Origin: Nitrospiria bacterium
GTDB lineage: Bacteria; Nitrospirota; Nitrospiria; JACQBZ01
Length of the DNA: 64,000 nt
Direction of reading: 5' to 3'
Assembly (NCBI GenBank): GCA_035517655.1
Contig: DATIYJ010000014.1
Span: 22,341-86,340, forward strand
The number at the start of each line of letters is the position of its first letter. Within the stretch, counting starts at the first letter, position 1. Below the pieces are notes generated by a model. That model worked only from the letters and a program-made list of their open reading frames with translations, was not told where the DNA came from and did not search any database. Below, in pieces: positions 37,643 through 46,712 of the stretch. The translations under genes and the position numbers were made by a program.

Positions 37643-40600
37643 TTAATTTAGTTTAAGTTCGGCCGTTGGAGGGCCGGGTTTAACCCCTCCGTTCAACGGA
37701 AGGATCCGCGGGTCCCCGGACTGCAAGACCCGAAGGAAACCCCATTCCCCACCTTCCATGTAAGCCATCCGGTGATTCATATAGAGGTAATCCCCGGGAA
37801 GACGGTAAGGTCCTCCGGCGTTGAAATAGGCGTTGAGAAGTTCCCCGCCGCCGAACTCGTTGTTGCTGACCATCGAGGCGTTGGGCATGAACGGTTCCTC
37901 CGGCCATTGATGGCCCTCCACTCCGAAGACGCCGTTCTGCTCGTTAAACGCTCCGAAAACGTGGATGGCGATTGGATCACCCGCATGGGCCTCAAGAATG
38001 GGCGTCACAGGATCTCCCGTTTTTCCGTCGGAAACACAGGTGAATAAATTGGTCTGGTCACAACCGTTGTCCAAACGCAACTCGTAGGGCTCCGCTCTAT
38101 AATTGATCCCCACAAGGCCGGCGGCCTTTTCAAGATAAGGCATAAAGCTTGTTCCCAGGATGTTGTCCTCGTCCTGGAAGAACAGGGCGAAGTCGCGGTA
38201 GTTCGGTCGATTGCGATTTTCCGGGATGGACCTGTCCACGATCACATCGGCCCTCCAGCTGTTTTCCATGGAGATATCCGTTCCGGTTTCCGGATCGCGG
38301 TAGACGGATCCTTTCGGGCCGATAACGATCGCGCCGAAAAGCCCGTCGCGTTGCTGGGCCATCGTGCCGTCCGCCCAGTCCTGGACCAAGGCCGCATTTT
38401 CCCCCAGTTCGGGAGGGGCGTAGAACGTGTAAACTTTGGAAGCTCCCGGAGCCACGGTCTGGTCGCCCGGATTGAAACCGATGTTGATTCCCTGAGAGTC
38501 GAGAGGGTCGTAAGCCAGGTTATCGGCATGAAACGAGACCTTGCCCCGCTTGAGTTCGTTCTTCAACGTCACCTGCACACAGTCACCGATGTTGACGTGC
38601 AGCGTGAGCGGCATGGGTTGGAATCCGGCCGCGGCGACCTTGGTTTTTTCATTGGCAAGGACGAAGATTTTACCATTCGGATTGGAGACTTGTTCTTTGC
38701 GGTCGAAGTCAACCTCGATCGGGTCCTGCGCTCGCGGGTTATAGACAAGTCCTTTGTCGATAGCAAGCACCTCGAATTTCTTCACCGGGGCCTTATCCGG
38801 ACAGACCGATTTGGCGGCCGGGGGAATATCTTCGTGCCCGGGCAGCAGCTGAAGGTCTTTCCTCTCCTTGTCCAGGACCCGAATAATTCCCCAACTTCCC
38901 TCTGTCAGGTGGGAAATCCGACCGTTGTAATAGAGGTAGTCTCCGGGCAAATGTTGCGGGCCGCCGGCTTCCGGAATGGAAAGGTCGTGCCGTTCCGCAA
39001 TCCCGATATGGATTGCGCTTCGCGGTTGGGAATCGGAATTATACCGCTGGAAACGGAACCAATGACCCGTGACGTGAAGCGTATGGGTTTCATTGGTCGC
39101 CGTGACCAAGGCCCGGATCATGATCGGATCGCCCAAATAGGCCCGCAGTAGCGGGGTATCCGGGTCTCCATGCACGCGACTGGAAAAAAGCAGGGACGGG
39201 TCCGGATTGACCGCTAATCGTCGGCTGATGGGCGCCACCCGCATGTTCAAGGCGCTGCCCGTGGTGTGCGAACCGCCGTTGATATAGATATTCGGGGTGA
39301 GTTTGATGTTTTTCTGTTTTTCTATCGGATAGAGCAGGGTGTTCGCGGCGGCGGCCGCCTGTTTCAAGAGTTCCGGGGGACTCCCGGTGCTGACGGTGTT
39401 GGCCGTGGAAAACACGGTGTCCTGGATGTGTAGGACCATCTCGCGGAAGCTGCCGATGGCGTCGGTTGAGTGAGGTTCGTTGGTGTGAATGTCCACCACA
39501 TAACCGCTTCGCTTGAGTTTTCCAGTGACCGGGTCGTGATAGGTCGATCCCGGAGGCTCGATAATCGTGCTCCCGAATCCTCCATGTTGCCACGTGATGG
39601 CCCCGAAGGCGTGGTCGTGCCAGTAGGTCGTCCCAAAATCGGCATCGGGGTAATACCGATAGCGGACGAATTCCACGCTGACGATTTCGCCCTTGGCATG
39701 AGTGTAGGATAGGGGAGCCGTAAAGGTGATCTTTTTCCCTGAAATCGACTTGATCCTTCGAATTTCGAACGTCGTCACCTGATCCATTCCGACACCGAGA
39801 TCGGTTCCCACATGATAGCGCGCCGCCGCCTTCTCGCTTGTGAGAACGACGGAACTCGCCCCTGGCTTGACCCGATCCGCCAGGTTTCCATTCATCGCCG
39901 GCGGAAGGCCCTTTTTCCCATCGATCAACTCATCTTTGTACGGCCGAACCGCCTGTTCATAGGAGAAGCCGGTAATAACTCCGTCCGATGCTTGGTTGTC
40001 AAACTGCCAGAAATGCGGATGGATATTGAGCTTGCTGGCATAGCCGTTTTCCTCGTTGTCTTTCCAGCCGCCGTTCGTCAGGATCACATCGATGCAATCG
40101 TAGACGTTGGCTCGATACACCAGCGGAACCCGGAGTTTCTCATCGGCCCGGATGGCCGCCTCCTCCTCTTTTAATACGTAGAGCAAGCCGTCGTTGTCCA
40201 CGACCGGAGGATTCTTTCCGTCGCCCTTTGCCAGTGTGATCGGGAGTTGTCCGATGACATTGATCCGATAAAGCTTTCGTTGGGCCATATTATCGCTTTG
40301 AATCGGACAGAGGCTCCACGGACCTTGCTCACCCGGCCGTGCAGGCCGGGTCGTCTCGATGCCGCCGACGCCGCCCGCGCCCTTGGGGCCCCCGGGATCG
40401 GCGTAGGGGTTGAACACATCGTCCTTTTCGACCATCCCGCCGCTTTTGACATGGAAGGGCTCCAGCCACGGGGCCGGTCCGTGATTTCGGGCAAACGGCG
40501 GCCGTTTTCCAAAATGCGGCTGCAGAGCCGGCCACGCGATCTTCCCGGTGACCGGATCAAACGCGATCTTTCTCCGCTGGCCCGGGCCGACCTTGATGCC

Positions 40601-42574
40601 CATGTGTTCAGTTGGCGGGCGGTACTTCGGCCATACTTGGGTCGTTTCAGGCTCGGTCATCGCCAGGAGACCTTTAGCCGTCTCGCTCCAGGCCCAATCC
40701 AAGACCGTCGCATCATGGGCGAGAATCTGACCCCGTTCATCCGAGACATGGCCGGGCTGACCCTGGGTGGGCAGCATCGCCGTGACCCAGTCACGGATGG
40801 AAACCTCAACCGGATCGCTGGACCAGTCCGTCCGATCCTGCGTAATCGTGTATTTCTTCCCGAACCAATCGACGGTTTTTCCAATCAGTTGGATGGAATC
40901 CACCGCAGGTTTCACCTTTCCTTTTCGGTCCGGCAGCTCCTGAAGCGGCGGCATGATGTCCTGCTGGTATCCTGCGGTCTGCAGGGTATTGTAGACCCGC
41001 CAGAATCCCCACATCCCGGCGACATAATGATGCGCGACGTGACAGTGGTACAGAAAATCGGCCGCGAGATGCTGGCAAAGCCCGGCGCCGCATTCGGGCT
41101 CCAGATTGAAGACCGTTTGAGGTCCGATGACCTGGACATCCACCAGCTCGCTCTTTCCGCGCATTCGTGGAAATTTTATCGGTCCCATTCGACCGTAATC
41201 AAATTCGCTCTGTTCCGCCTTCGGATCCCGCGGCCATCGGATCGTGCCGCCGTGCGGATGGTGGGAATGAAAAATGTCCGAGCCGCCATGAACCAGGCGG
41301 AATTTGGTCGGATCGCCCAGATAAGCCCTCGGGATGGGTGTGGCGGGATCTCCGAAAACGTAGGCGCTATAGGCCTCGGCCTCATCTTCAAATCCGAAGC
41401 GCGCCTTCTGATTGGCCAGGTTGTTGGTCCCGAACGGCTCGCTGCGGTAGTTCAATGCGCGGGCGGCGGGTCGATAGGCATCCGTGATCGGGTCGCGCTG
41501 CGGAATCATCTCGCCGTTTTTGCTCAGCGGCCGGAAAGCCTCGTCTCCGACTTCATGGTACATAATCATGTATTCCCGGAAATCGTGAATCCTCGAGTTC
41601 GCGATCATGGCTTCCCACCCGCTCTTGAGCGGCTCACCCGTAAACGGATCAAGATAAGTCGAGCCGGCCAGCTCCACAACCAGAACGCCGACCATACCGA
41701 GGCCGGTCTGTTCCCGGTTTCCGTGGCTGTGAAAGGTGAGGGCGCCTTCCTGGAAGTCGGGAGGAATGTACCATTCATAAGTCTGGCTCTTACCCGGAGG
41801 AACCGATGTGTCTGGATTGGTCGCGATGGCCGGTTTCCCGGTTTTTTGGATGATCGTGCTGGAGCCGTGTATGTGCAGTCCCACGGGATCTCCGCCGGTG
41901 GTTTGATTTTTAAGAGTGATGATGACGCAGTCGCCTTGATTGGCGCGTATCGTCAGAGGCTGGATCACATCGCCCTGAAGCCCGTTGGACACGGCCCCGT
42001 GATCGTTTTCCTTTTCTCGCGCGGCCTTGTTCCGGGCCTCTTCCTCGCGAACTTTGGGCAGGTTTTCATCGAGGACGTACATGTAGCCGGGATAATAATC
42101 CAGCCATTGATTCAACGTGATTTCGACATTGATCGCTGAGATGTTGAAGGTCTTCACCGGAGCCGTTTCGGGACAGCGGCCGCCGGGCGTAACGGTCTCC
42201 TCGTTATTTCCGGTCGGACCCAGCAGCACGCCCTGTTTCAACATGCCGGTGAACATGTCGAGTTGGTGGCCTGGACCTTCCATCGCCGTAAAGGCCCCTT
42301 TGGTTTTTCCAAGGGGGTCGTGCCCGGATTGTTGCATGTCCATCTTTTCGAGCGTGTCCATCTGCGTCATGCTGTCCGGTCGCCCTTCGATGGCGTCCTC
42401 GACCATGAACTGCGCCTTCAGCCGTTGCATCCATGCCGGATTGGTCTGGCTCTGATCCGGCGGTGGCTCGGATGTATTCGGCATGTCTTCCGCCCCAATG
42501 GCGATTTGTTGAAGGAGAAAAACGAATAAAAGCGCAGAGACCCCTTTCGCGACCCTAACCCATGCCCCTAGCAT
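37643..42574 (-). CDS. Giant secreted multicopper oxidase (three oxidase-like repeats)
   Basis: The product is 1,643 residues, about three times a normal three-domain laccase. ATG 42574 was chosen because AAAGGAG lies 5 bases upstream; ATG 42589 would add five residues (numbering below uses that longer frame). A signal peptide ends near residue 33. Repeat 1 (about 140-540) holds a complete copper set: HIH 239/241, HSH 287/289, HxxHxH 441/444/446 and HCHxxxHxxxxM 515-526, i.e. type 1 plus trinuclear ligands. Repeat 2 (about 770-1240) keeps HPH 857/859 and HDH 991/993 but lacks the type 1 Cys. Repeat 3 (about 1265-1625) lacks nearly all copper ligands. It probably oxidises a metal or organic donor with O2 outside the cytoplasmic membrane. 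Mn(II) oxidation is a hypothesis. Confidence 0.9.
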   Translation of the reverse strand: MLGAWVRVAKGVSALLFVFLLQQIAIGAEDMPNTSEPPPDQSQTNPAWMQRLKAQFMVEDAIEGRPDSMTQMDTLEKMDMQQSGHDPLGKTKGAFTAMEGPGHQLDMFTGMLKQGVLLGPTGNNEETVTPGGRCPETAPVKTFNISAINVEITLNQWLDYYPGYMYVLDENLPKVREEEARNKAAREKENDHGAVSNGLQGDVIQPLTIRANQGDCVIITLKNQTTGGDPVGLHIHGSSTIIQKTGKPAIATNPDTSVPPGKSQTYEWYIPPDFQEGALTFHSHGNREQTGLGMVGVLVVELAGSTYLDPFTGEPLKSGWEAMIANSRIHDFREYMIMYHEVGDEAFRPLSKNGEMIPQRDPITDAYRPAARALNYRSEPFGTNNLANQKARFGFEDEAEAYSAYVFGDPATPIPRAYLGDPTKFRLVHGGSDIFHSHHPHGGTIRWPRDPKAEQSEFDYGRMGPIKFPRMRGKSELVDVQVIGPQTVFNLEPECGAGLCQHLAADFLYHCHVAHHYVAGMWGFWRVYNTLQTAGYQQDIMPPLQELPDRKGKVKPAVDSIQLIGKTVDWFGKKYTITQDRTDWSSDPVEVSIRDWVTAMLPTQGQPGHVSDERGQILAHDATVLDWAWSETAKGLLAMTEPETTQVWPKYRPPTEHMGIKVGPGQRRKIAFDPVTGKIAWPALQPHFGKRPPFARNHGPAPWLEPFHVKSGGMVEKDDVFNPYADPGGPKGAGGVGGIETTRPARPGEQGPWSLCPIQSDNMAQRKLYRINVIGQLPITLAKGDGKNPPVVDNDGLLYVLKEEEAAIRADEKLRVPLVYRANVYDCIDVILTNGGWKDNEENGYASKLNIHPHFWQFDNQASDGVITGFSYEQAVRPYKDELIDGKKGLPPAMNGNLADRVKPGASSVVLTSEKAAARYHVGTDLGVGMDQVTTFEIRRIKSISGKKITFTAPLSYTHAKGEIVSVEFVRYRYYPDADFGTTYWHDHAFGAITWQHGGFGSTIIEPPGSTYHDPVTGKLKRSGYVVDIHTNEPHSTDAIGSFREMVLHIQDTVFSTANTVSTGSPPELLKQAAAAANTLLYPIEKQKNIKLTPNIYINGGSHTTGSALNMRVAPISRRLAVNPDPSLLFSSRVHGDPDTPLLRAYLGDPIMIRALVTATNETHTLHVTGHWFRFQRYNSDSQPRSAIHIGIAERHDLSIPEAGGPQHLPGDYLYYNGRISHLTEGSWGIIRVLDKERKDLQLLPGHEDIPPAAKSVCPDKAPVKKFEVLAIDKGLVYNPRAQDPIEVDFDRKEQVSNPNGKIFVLANEKTKVAAAGFQPMPLTLHVNIGDCVQVTLKNELKRGKVSFHADNLAYDPLDSQGINIGFNPGDQTVAPGASKVYTFYAPPELGENAALVQDWADGTMAQQRDGLFGAIVIGPKGSVYRDPETGTDISMENSWRADVIVDRSIPENRNRPNYRDFALFFQDEDNILGTSFMPYLEKAAGLVGINYRAEPYELRLDNGCDQTNLFTCVSDGKTGDPVTPILEAHAGDPIAIHVFGAFNEQNGVFGVEGHQWPEEPFMPNASMVSNNEFGGGELLNAYFNAGGPYRLPGDYLYMNHRMAYMEGGEWGFLRVLQSGDPRILPLNGGVKPGPPTAELKLN

Positions 42575-42628
42575 ACATGCTCCTTTCATAATGACATATT
42601 GGCCCTGAGTAAATCGGCATTGCGCTGT

Positions 42629-43498
42629 TTAATGAACACGGAGCCCTTGATCGGTTTCAAAGGTCCGACGTTTGATTTGGGCGGCATCAAACTCGAAATC
42701 GACCGTGACCGCGGCGTTGGCCGGCACCTGCACAATCTTTTCAATCGGCTTGAAATGCGGGTGCCAGGCCAGGACCCGGTAGGTTCCCGGAGGCAATTGA
42801 TCAATGCTGAATCTTCCATCGGTGCTCGTTTTATCGTAATATGGATTGTCCACGACAAAACCCCAGGTCTGCATAAATTCATGCATCCCGCAGATCATCT
42901 GGCCGATCTTCATGCCGGGGCCGAAATTCAAAACTCCTCCCCGGGGCTTACCGGAGACGGGGAGCGGAAAGTTCAGCAGGATATTGCCCCGCTCCCTCTG
43001 AAAGAATTGCCCGTTGTGAAAGATAGGGTCCTTGTTGACGACCGAGATCGGTCGATGATTCTCGATCACGCCGACCATGGGATGAATATGTTGGGTATGA
43101 CCGTGTTCATCCGTGGTGTAGAGCTCGTTGGTGGGAACGTCCGCAGGGTGGAACATACAATCGGTCGCTTCAAACCGACCGGTGATGGGCGGGAAAGGTT
43201 TTCCGGCCTTGACATCCTGAACGGCGATGATGACATCCCGCATTCCCCCATCCGGTCCGACGGCGTATTCCTCCAGAACGATCCGGCCGTGGCCGTCCGA
43301 AATCTTTTGACAATAGGATCCGAACGGGGAGAGGGACAACAGGAAAATGCGAGGGGAGGGAACGGGACCTTTGAGGATCGCCTGGCCCGTGATGGTCCCG
43401 CCGTTTTTTACAGGTGTTTCTTCATAAGCCAGGGCGTGAGATCCGACAGTCCCCACTGCCACTGTCAGAGCGATGCAAAGGGACAGAATATTTTTCAT
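42629..43498 (-). CDS. Secreted companion of the multicopper oxidase (cupredoxin-like plus regulatory beta domain)
   Basis: The 289-residue protein has a signal peptide cleaved near residue 24 (ALAYEE). The middle contains many His, Cys and Met residues (CMFHPADVP, HGHTQHIHPM, MKIGQMICGMHEFMQTWGFVVDNPYY), compatible with a metal-binding cupredoxin-like fold. The C-terminal 70 residues resemble a carboxypeptidase-regulatory-like beta sandwich (DGRFSIDQLPPGTYRVLAWHP). It precedes the multicopper oxidase by about 55 bases in one transcription unit. It may deliver copper or act as electron acceptor, but this is inference. Confidence 0.75.
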   Translation of the reverse strand: MKNILSLCIALTVAVGTVGSHALAYEETPVKNGGTITGQAILKGPVPSPRIFLLSLSPFGSYCQKISDGHGRIVLEEYAVGPDGGMRDVIIAVQDVKAGKPFPPITGRFEATDCMFHPADVPTNELYTTDEHGHTQHIHPMVGVIENHRPISVVNKDPIFHNGQFFQRERGNILLNFPLPVSGKPRGGVLNFGPGMKIGQMICGMHEFMQTWGFVVDNPYYDKTSTDGRFSIDQLPPGTYRVLAWHPHFKPIEKIVQVPANAAVTVDFEFDAAQIKRRTFETDQGLRVH

Positions 43499-43597
43499 GG
43501 CGCTTTTCCCGGATAAACCTTACGGATCCATGCCCCGAGGCACGTTTGCATGAAGACCCCGCCGTGCCGGCAATGACGCATTGGATCAGGAGGGAAA

Positions 43598-43617
43598 TTA
43601 TTTTGTGTGCAAAATAA
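43598..43617. promoter_or_regulatory. 20-bp palindromic operator candidate at the oxidase promoter
   Basis: TTATTTTG-TGTG-CAAAATAA is a perfect dyad covering the predicted transcription start of the multicopper oxidase operon (near 43615). Its position suits a repressor. The regulator is unknown. Confidence 0.5.
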
Positions 43618-43621
43618 ATGC

Positions 43622-43650
43622 ATTACATCACAGGCTATTTCCCAAGTCAA
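43622..43650 (-). promoter_or_regulatory. Sigma-70 promoter for the multicopper oxidase operon
   Basis: On the minus strand TTGACT (43650-43645) and TGTAAT (43627-43622) are 17 bases apart. The leader before ATG 43498 would be about 115 bases. Confidence 0.65.
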
Positions 43651-43704
43651 GAGAAATGTTTGAGTGGAAAATTATTATATTTTCAATGGTGGTTCGTGTT
43701 GAAT

Positions 43705-43959
43705 TTAATGGGTTTTCGAAGGAGGATTTTGAGGTTGAAATAACAATCGACGGCAAACACTTGCCAACAGCCAGGAAGACACCAGCAGGCGAAGCCCGCC
43801 GGCCGGGCTGACACCCGCGATGGTCATGGCCGTCGGGTACGCCGTTCCGTTATGAAGCCAGCCGACCAGACCTCCGGCGAACGCGCCGGCGGTGAACTGC
43901 GTCGTCCGGACCTTTAGAATAGGCGAGCGCAGGGGTATCGATATGGGATTTTCTTTCAT
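43705..43959 (-). pseudogene. Short membrane-protein frame, possible remnant
   Basis: An 84-residue frame on the minus strand begins MKENPISIPLRSPILKVRTT and contains two hydrophobic stretches (TAGAFAGGLVGWLHNG, LRLLVSSWLLASVC), consistent with one or two membrane helices. AAGGAA lies upstream of the ATG but with wide spacing. It is too short for a known membrane family and may be a decayed gene or a small membrane protein. Confidence is low either way. Confidence 0.3.
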
Positions 43960-44186
43960 GCCAAAGCGGTTCCTTATCTGAAGGTCAAAGATATCCACAA
44001 GGGCATCTAAGCGGAGGCCGGCCGATTCGGTTTGGTGAGCACCGGCGGGGCGGAAATCCAAACGGCCATGGTTTGTCGCAAACCCGAAATCACATTGGGA
44101 TCATCATCCCTTTTTATCGTTGTAAGTTACTGTAAGGAGCGATGGAAAGAAAAAAATCGCGTTTCGAATCCGCCCGAGAATCCCAG

Positions 44187-44216
44187 TTGCTTTCGGCCCT
44201 TATCCTCTGATAGAAT
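44187..44216 (+). promoter_or_regulatory. Sigma-70 promoter candidate for sucC
   Basis: TTGCTT (44187-44192) and TAGAAT (44211-44216) with 18-base spacing, 50 bases before ATG 44266. Confidence 0.45.
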
Positions 44217-44265
44217 GCCGTCCCGTTAACATAAACAATCAGGATTAATCCCAGGATATCATCCG

Positions 44266-45429
44266 ATGAACATCCACGAATTTCAGGCCAAACAGTTGTT
44301 CGCCCAATACAACATCCCGGTGCCCCGCGGCCGAAGCGTCGCTTCGGCGGAAGAGGCAAGAACGTGGGCCGATGAACTCCGGTCCCCCGTATATGTCGTC
44401 AAAGCTCAGATCCATGCCGGCGGACGGGGCAAGGCCGGCGGAGTGAAACTGACCAAGGATCGCGCCCAAGTTGGGATCCTGGCACGACAACTATTGGGGA
44501 AGGTCCTTGTCACACATCAAACCGGTCCGGAAGGCCGGAAGGTGCAGCGTCTCCTGATCGAGGAAGGCGCCGACATCGCGACTGAACTTTACGTAAGCCT
44601 TCTGGTGGACCGGACCTCCGGCTGGCCGGTTTTTATTGCAAGCCGTGCGGGAGGAATGGAAATCGAGGAAGTCGCGGCGCATTCACCGGAGAAAATTTAT
44701 AAAGCCGCGATCGATCCCTCATCCGGTTACCAGGCCTTTCACGGCCGGATGCTGGCTTATCGCTTGGGCCTCGAAAGAGAAGTTCAAGTCCCGTTTAATC
44801 AGATGATGGGGAGCCTTTACCGTCTTTTCATGGAAAAAAGCGCTTCCCTTATCGAGATCAATCCGCTCGTGATCACCCGGGATCAAAAACTGATCGCCCT
44901 GGACGCGAAGGTGACGTTTGACGACAACGCGCTCTACCGAAACGACGATATCAAGGCGCTCCGCGATCTCGATGAGGAAGATCCTCTTGAAGTCCGGGCC
45001 TCCCAGTACGGTCTAAACTATGTGAAGCTGGATGGTGAAATCGGTTGCATGGTTAACGGGGCCGGCCTCGCGATGGCCACCATGGACACCATTAAACTGG
45101 CCGGTTCTTTTCCGGCCAATTTTTTGGACGTCGGCGGCGGCGCTTCGAAGGAAACCGTAAAGCAGGCCTTTACGATTTTAATGTCCGATCCGCATGTCAA
45201 AGGCGTATTCATCAACATCTTCGGCGGAATTGTTCGCTGTGAGCGGATTGCGGGCGGGGTGATCGATGCGGCCAAGGAGGTCTCGATCCGGGTTCCCCTC
45301 GTTGTGAGACTGGAAGGAACGAACGCCGAAGAGGCCCGGCAAATGCTGGCCGCATCCGAGTTGAACCTTGTTGTGGCGCGAACGATGTGGGAGGGGGCCC
45401 AAAAGATCGCCAGCCTCATCCGGGGCTGA
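44266..45429 (+). CDS. sucC: Succinyl-CoA synthetase, beta subunit
   Basis: SucC forms the ATP-grasp half of succinyl-CoA synthetase, which in the reductive cycle makes succinyl-CoA from succinate for 2-oxoglutarate synthesis. It begins with the canonical MNIHEFQAKQLFAQYNIPVP, has QIHAGGRGKAGGV for nucleotide binding and SLIEINPLVITRD for Mg2+ binding, and ends with IFGGIVRCERIAGGV and LEGTNAEEAR. The 387-residue length is standard. The next gene starts within the stop codon (TGATG), and sucD comes only after that inserted gene. Confidence 0.96.
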   Translation: MNIHEFQAKQLFAQYNIPVPRGRSVASAEEARTWADELRSPVYVVKAQIHAGGRGKAGGVKLTKDRAQVGILARQLLGKVLVTHQTGPEGRKVQRLLIEEGADIATELYVSLLVDRTSGWPVFIASRAGGMEIEEVAAHSPEKIYKAAIDPSSGYQAFHGRMLAYRLGLEREVQVPFNQMMGSLYRLFMEKSASLIEINPLVITRDQKLIALDAKVTFDDNALYRNDDIKALRDLDEEDPLEVRASQYGLNYVKLDGEIGCMVNGAGLAMATMDTIKLAGSFPANFLDVGGGASKETVKQAFTILMSDPHVKGVFINIFGGIVRCERIAGGVIDAAKEVSIRVPLVVRLEGTNAEEARQMLAASELNLVVARTMWEGAQKIASLIRG

Positions 45430-46622
45430 TGCTTTTTCCATCGCGGTGGAAATGGGTCGCGCCGTTCGCGATTTTGACCGGCGCGGCCGTCATCGGGGGC
45501 TGTGCGGCCAAAACGCCGCCGCTCAAAGAGTACAAGGTATTGGCCAGTTTTGGGACGGGCGAAGGAACCGTGGTCCGCGCGCTGAAAGTGGACGGTTCCT
45601 TTCTTTGGGTTGGGACCTCGGCCGGAATCCTCAAAGTGAACCGTCTCAACGCCACTCTCGTCAAAACCTATACCAAAGCGGACGGCCTGACGAGCAACTA
45701 TATCTTCACGATCAATGTGGATCCCAAGGGCACGCCCTGGTTCGGGACCGATGCCGGCGGGTTGCTTCGATTGGACGGAGAGCGCTGGATGGCCTACGGC
45801 ACGTCGGACGGGTTGGCGGACCCCTGGGTGTATGACATCGATTTCCATCCGGACGGCTCGATGTGGATCGGCACCTGGAACGGTGTGAATCGCTACGATC
45901 CGAGAGCCCCGGAAGGCTCCCGCTTCGTAACCTACGACGTCAAAGACGGACTGGTCAACAAGTGGGTTTACAGTCTGGCCGTCGACAGGGACGGCTCGCT
46001 CTGGTTCGGCACCGAAGAGGGCGCGAACCATTTTGATCCCACGGCCCCGAAGGGGAAAGGCTGGGTCACCTATACGCACAAAGACGGCTTGGGTGCCCCG
46101 AACGAGCTGGCGCTTGCGCACAAGCAGACTGCCGGGGAGGCTTTGGAGGCCTCGCGGGAAAATAGCGGCGTCGAGCTTCCTCCAAATCGCAGTTATGCGG
46201 GTCATTTTCATGACCTAAGCGTCTTGGATGAAAAAGGTAAAGAGACCTACAACGAAAATTATATTTTTGCGATCCTGATCGATCCGCGAGGAAACAAGTG
46301 GTTCGGAACTTGGGGTGGAGGGGTCGGCCGCTTTGACGGAGAGCACTGGACGAATTATTCCACCAGGCAGGGACTTGCCGGAAACATTGTATATGCGCTT
46401 GAACGCGACAGGTCGGGCGTGATCTGGGCCGGGACGAATCATGGGCTGTCCCGTTTCAACGGAACCGAATGGAGAAGCCATACCCGGGCGGACGGTTTGA
46501 TCGGCGACGATGTCTATGCGGTCGCGCCGGACCCGGATGGGAATGTTTGGATCGCCCAGCGGGGCGGCGTCGTGGAATTAGGGACAAAGTCGGTGGAGGG
46601 GAACAAAGACGCAAGGCGATAG
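45429..46622 (+). CDS. Beta-propeller lipoprotein inserted between sucC and sucD
   Basis: The 397-residue protein has a lipoprotein signal ending in VIGGC and a series of blades of the two-component-regulator-propeller type: repeats such as LWVGTSAGILKVN, PWFGTDAGGLLRLDGERW, MWIGTWNGVNRYD, LWFGTEEGANHFD, KWFGTWGGGVGRFDGEHW and IWAGTNHGLSRFNGTEW. About seven blades are countable. Such propellers are usually the extracellular sensor part of hybrid kinases, but here no kinase is attached. It probably sits in the outer membrane or periplasm. Its start overlaps the sucC stop by one base. Confidence 0.85.
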   Translation: MLFPSRWKWVAPFAILTGAAVIGGCAAKTPPLKEYKVLASFGTGEGTVVRALKVDGSFLWVGTSAGILKVNRLNATLVKTYTKADGLTSNYIFTINVDPKGTPWFGTDAGGLLRLDGERWMAYGTSDGLADPWVYDIDFHPDGSMWIGTWNGVNRYDPRAPEGSRFVTYDVKDGLVNKWVYSLAVDRDGSLWFGTEEGANHFDPTAPKGKGWVTYTHKDGLGAPNELALAHKQTAGEALEASRENSGVELPPNRSYAGHFHDLSVLDEKGKETYNENYIFAILIDPRGNKWFGTWGGGVGRFDGEHWTNYSTRQGLAGNIVYALERDRSGVIWAGTNHGLSRFNGTEWRSHTRADGLIGDDVYAVAPDPDGNVWIAQRGGVVELGTKSVEGNKDARR

Positions 46623-46712
46623 ACGTAAGGGGGGAAACGCAGAGACGAGTCGATAGTTCCACGATCGTTTCAATTTTCAGGCCTTAGCCTTTACGCCTTA
46701 CGAGGAGAGGGT

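Larger units (their letters stand above)
43499..44265. other. 767-base gap: oxidase promoter and possible gene remnant
   Basis: The left part holds the minus-strand promoter and palindrome of the multicopper oxidase operon. Around 43700-43960 a short minus-strand frame is open (listed separately). The right part contains a promoter for sucC. No RNA gene was recognised. Confidence 0.5.

Noticed and set aside
40247..42139. 630-residue plus-strand open frame
   Set aside because: It is antisense to the multicopper oxidase, whose copper motifs are unmistakable; the composition is Arg/Gly-rich as expected for a shadow frame.
43581..43811. 76-residue plus-strand frame
   Set aside because: It overlaps the antisense promoter and palindrome of the oxidase operon, has no ribosome site and no motif.
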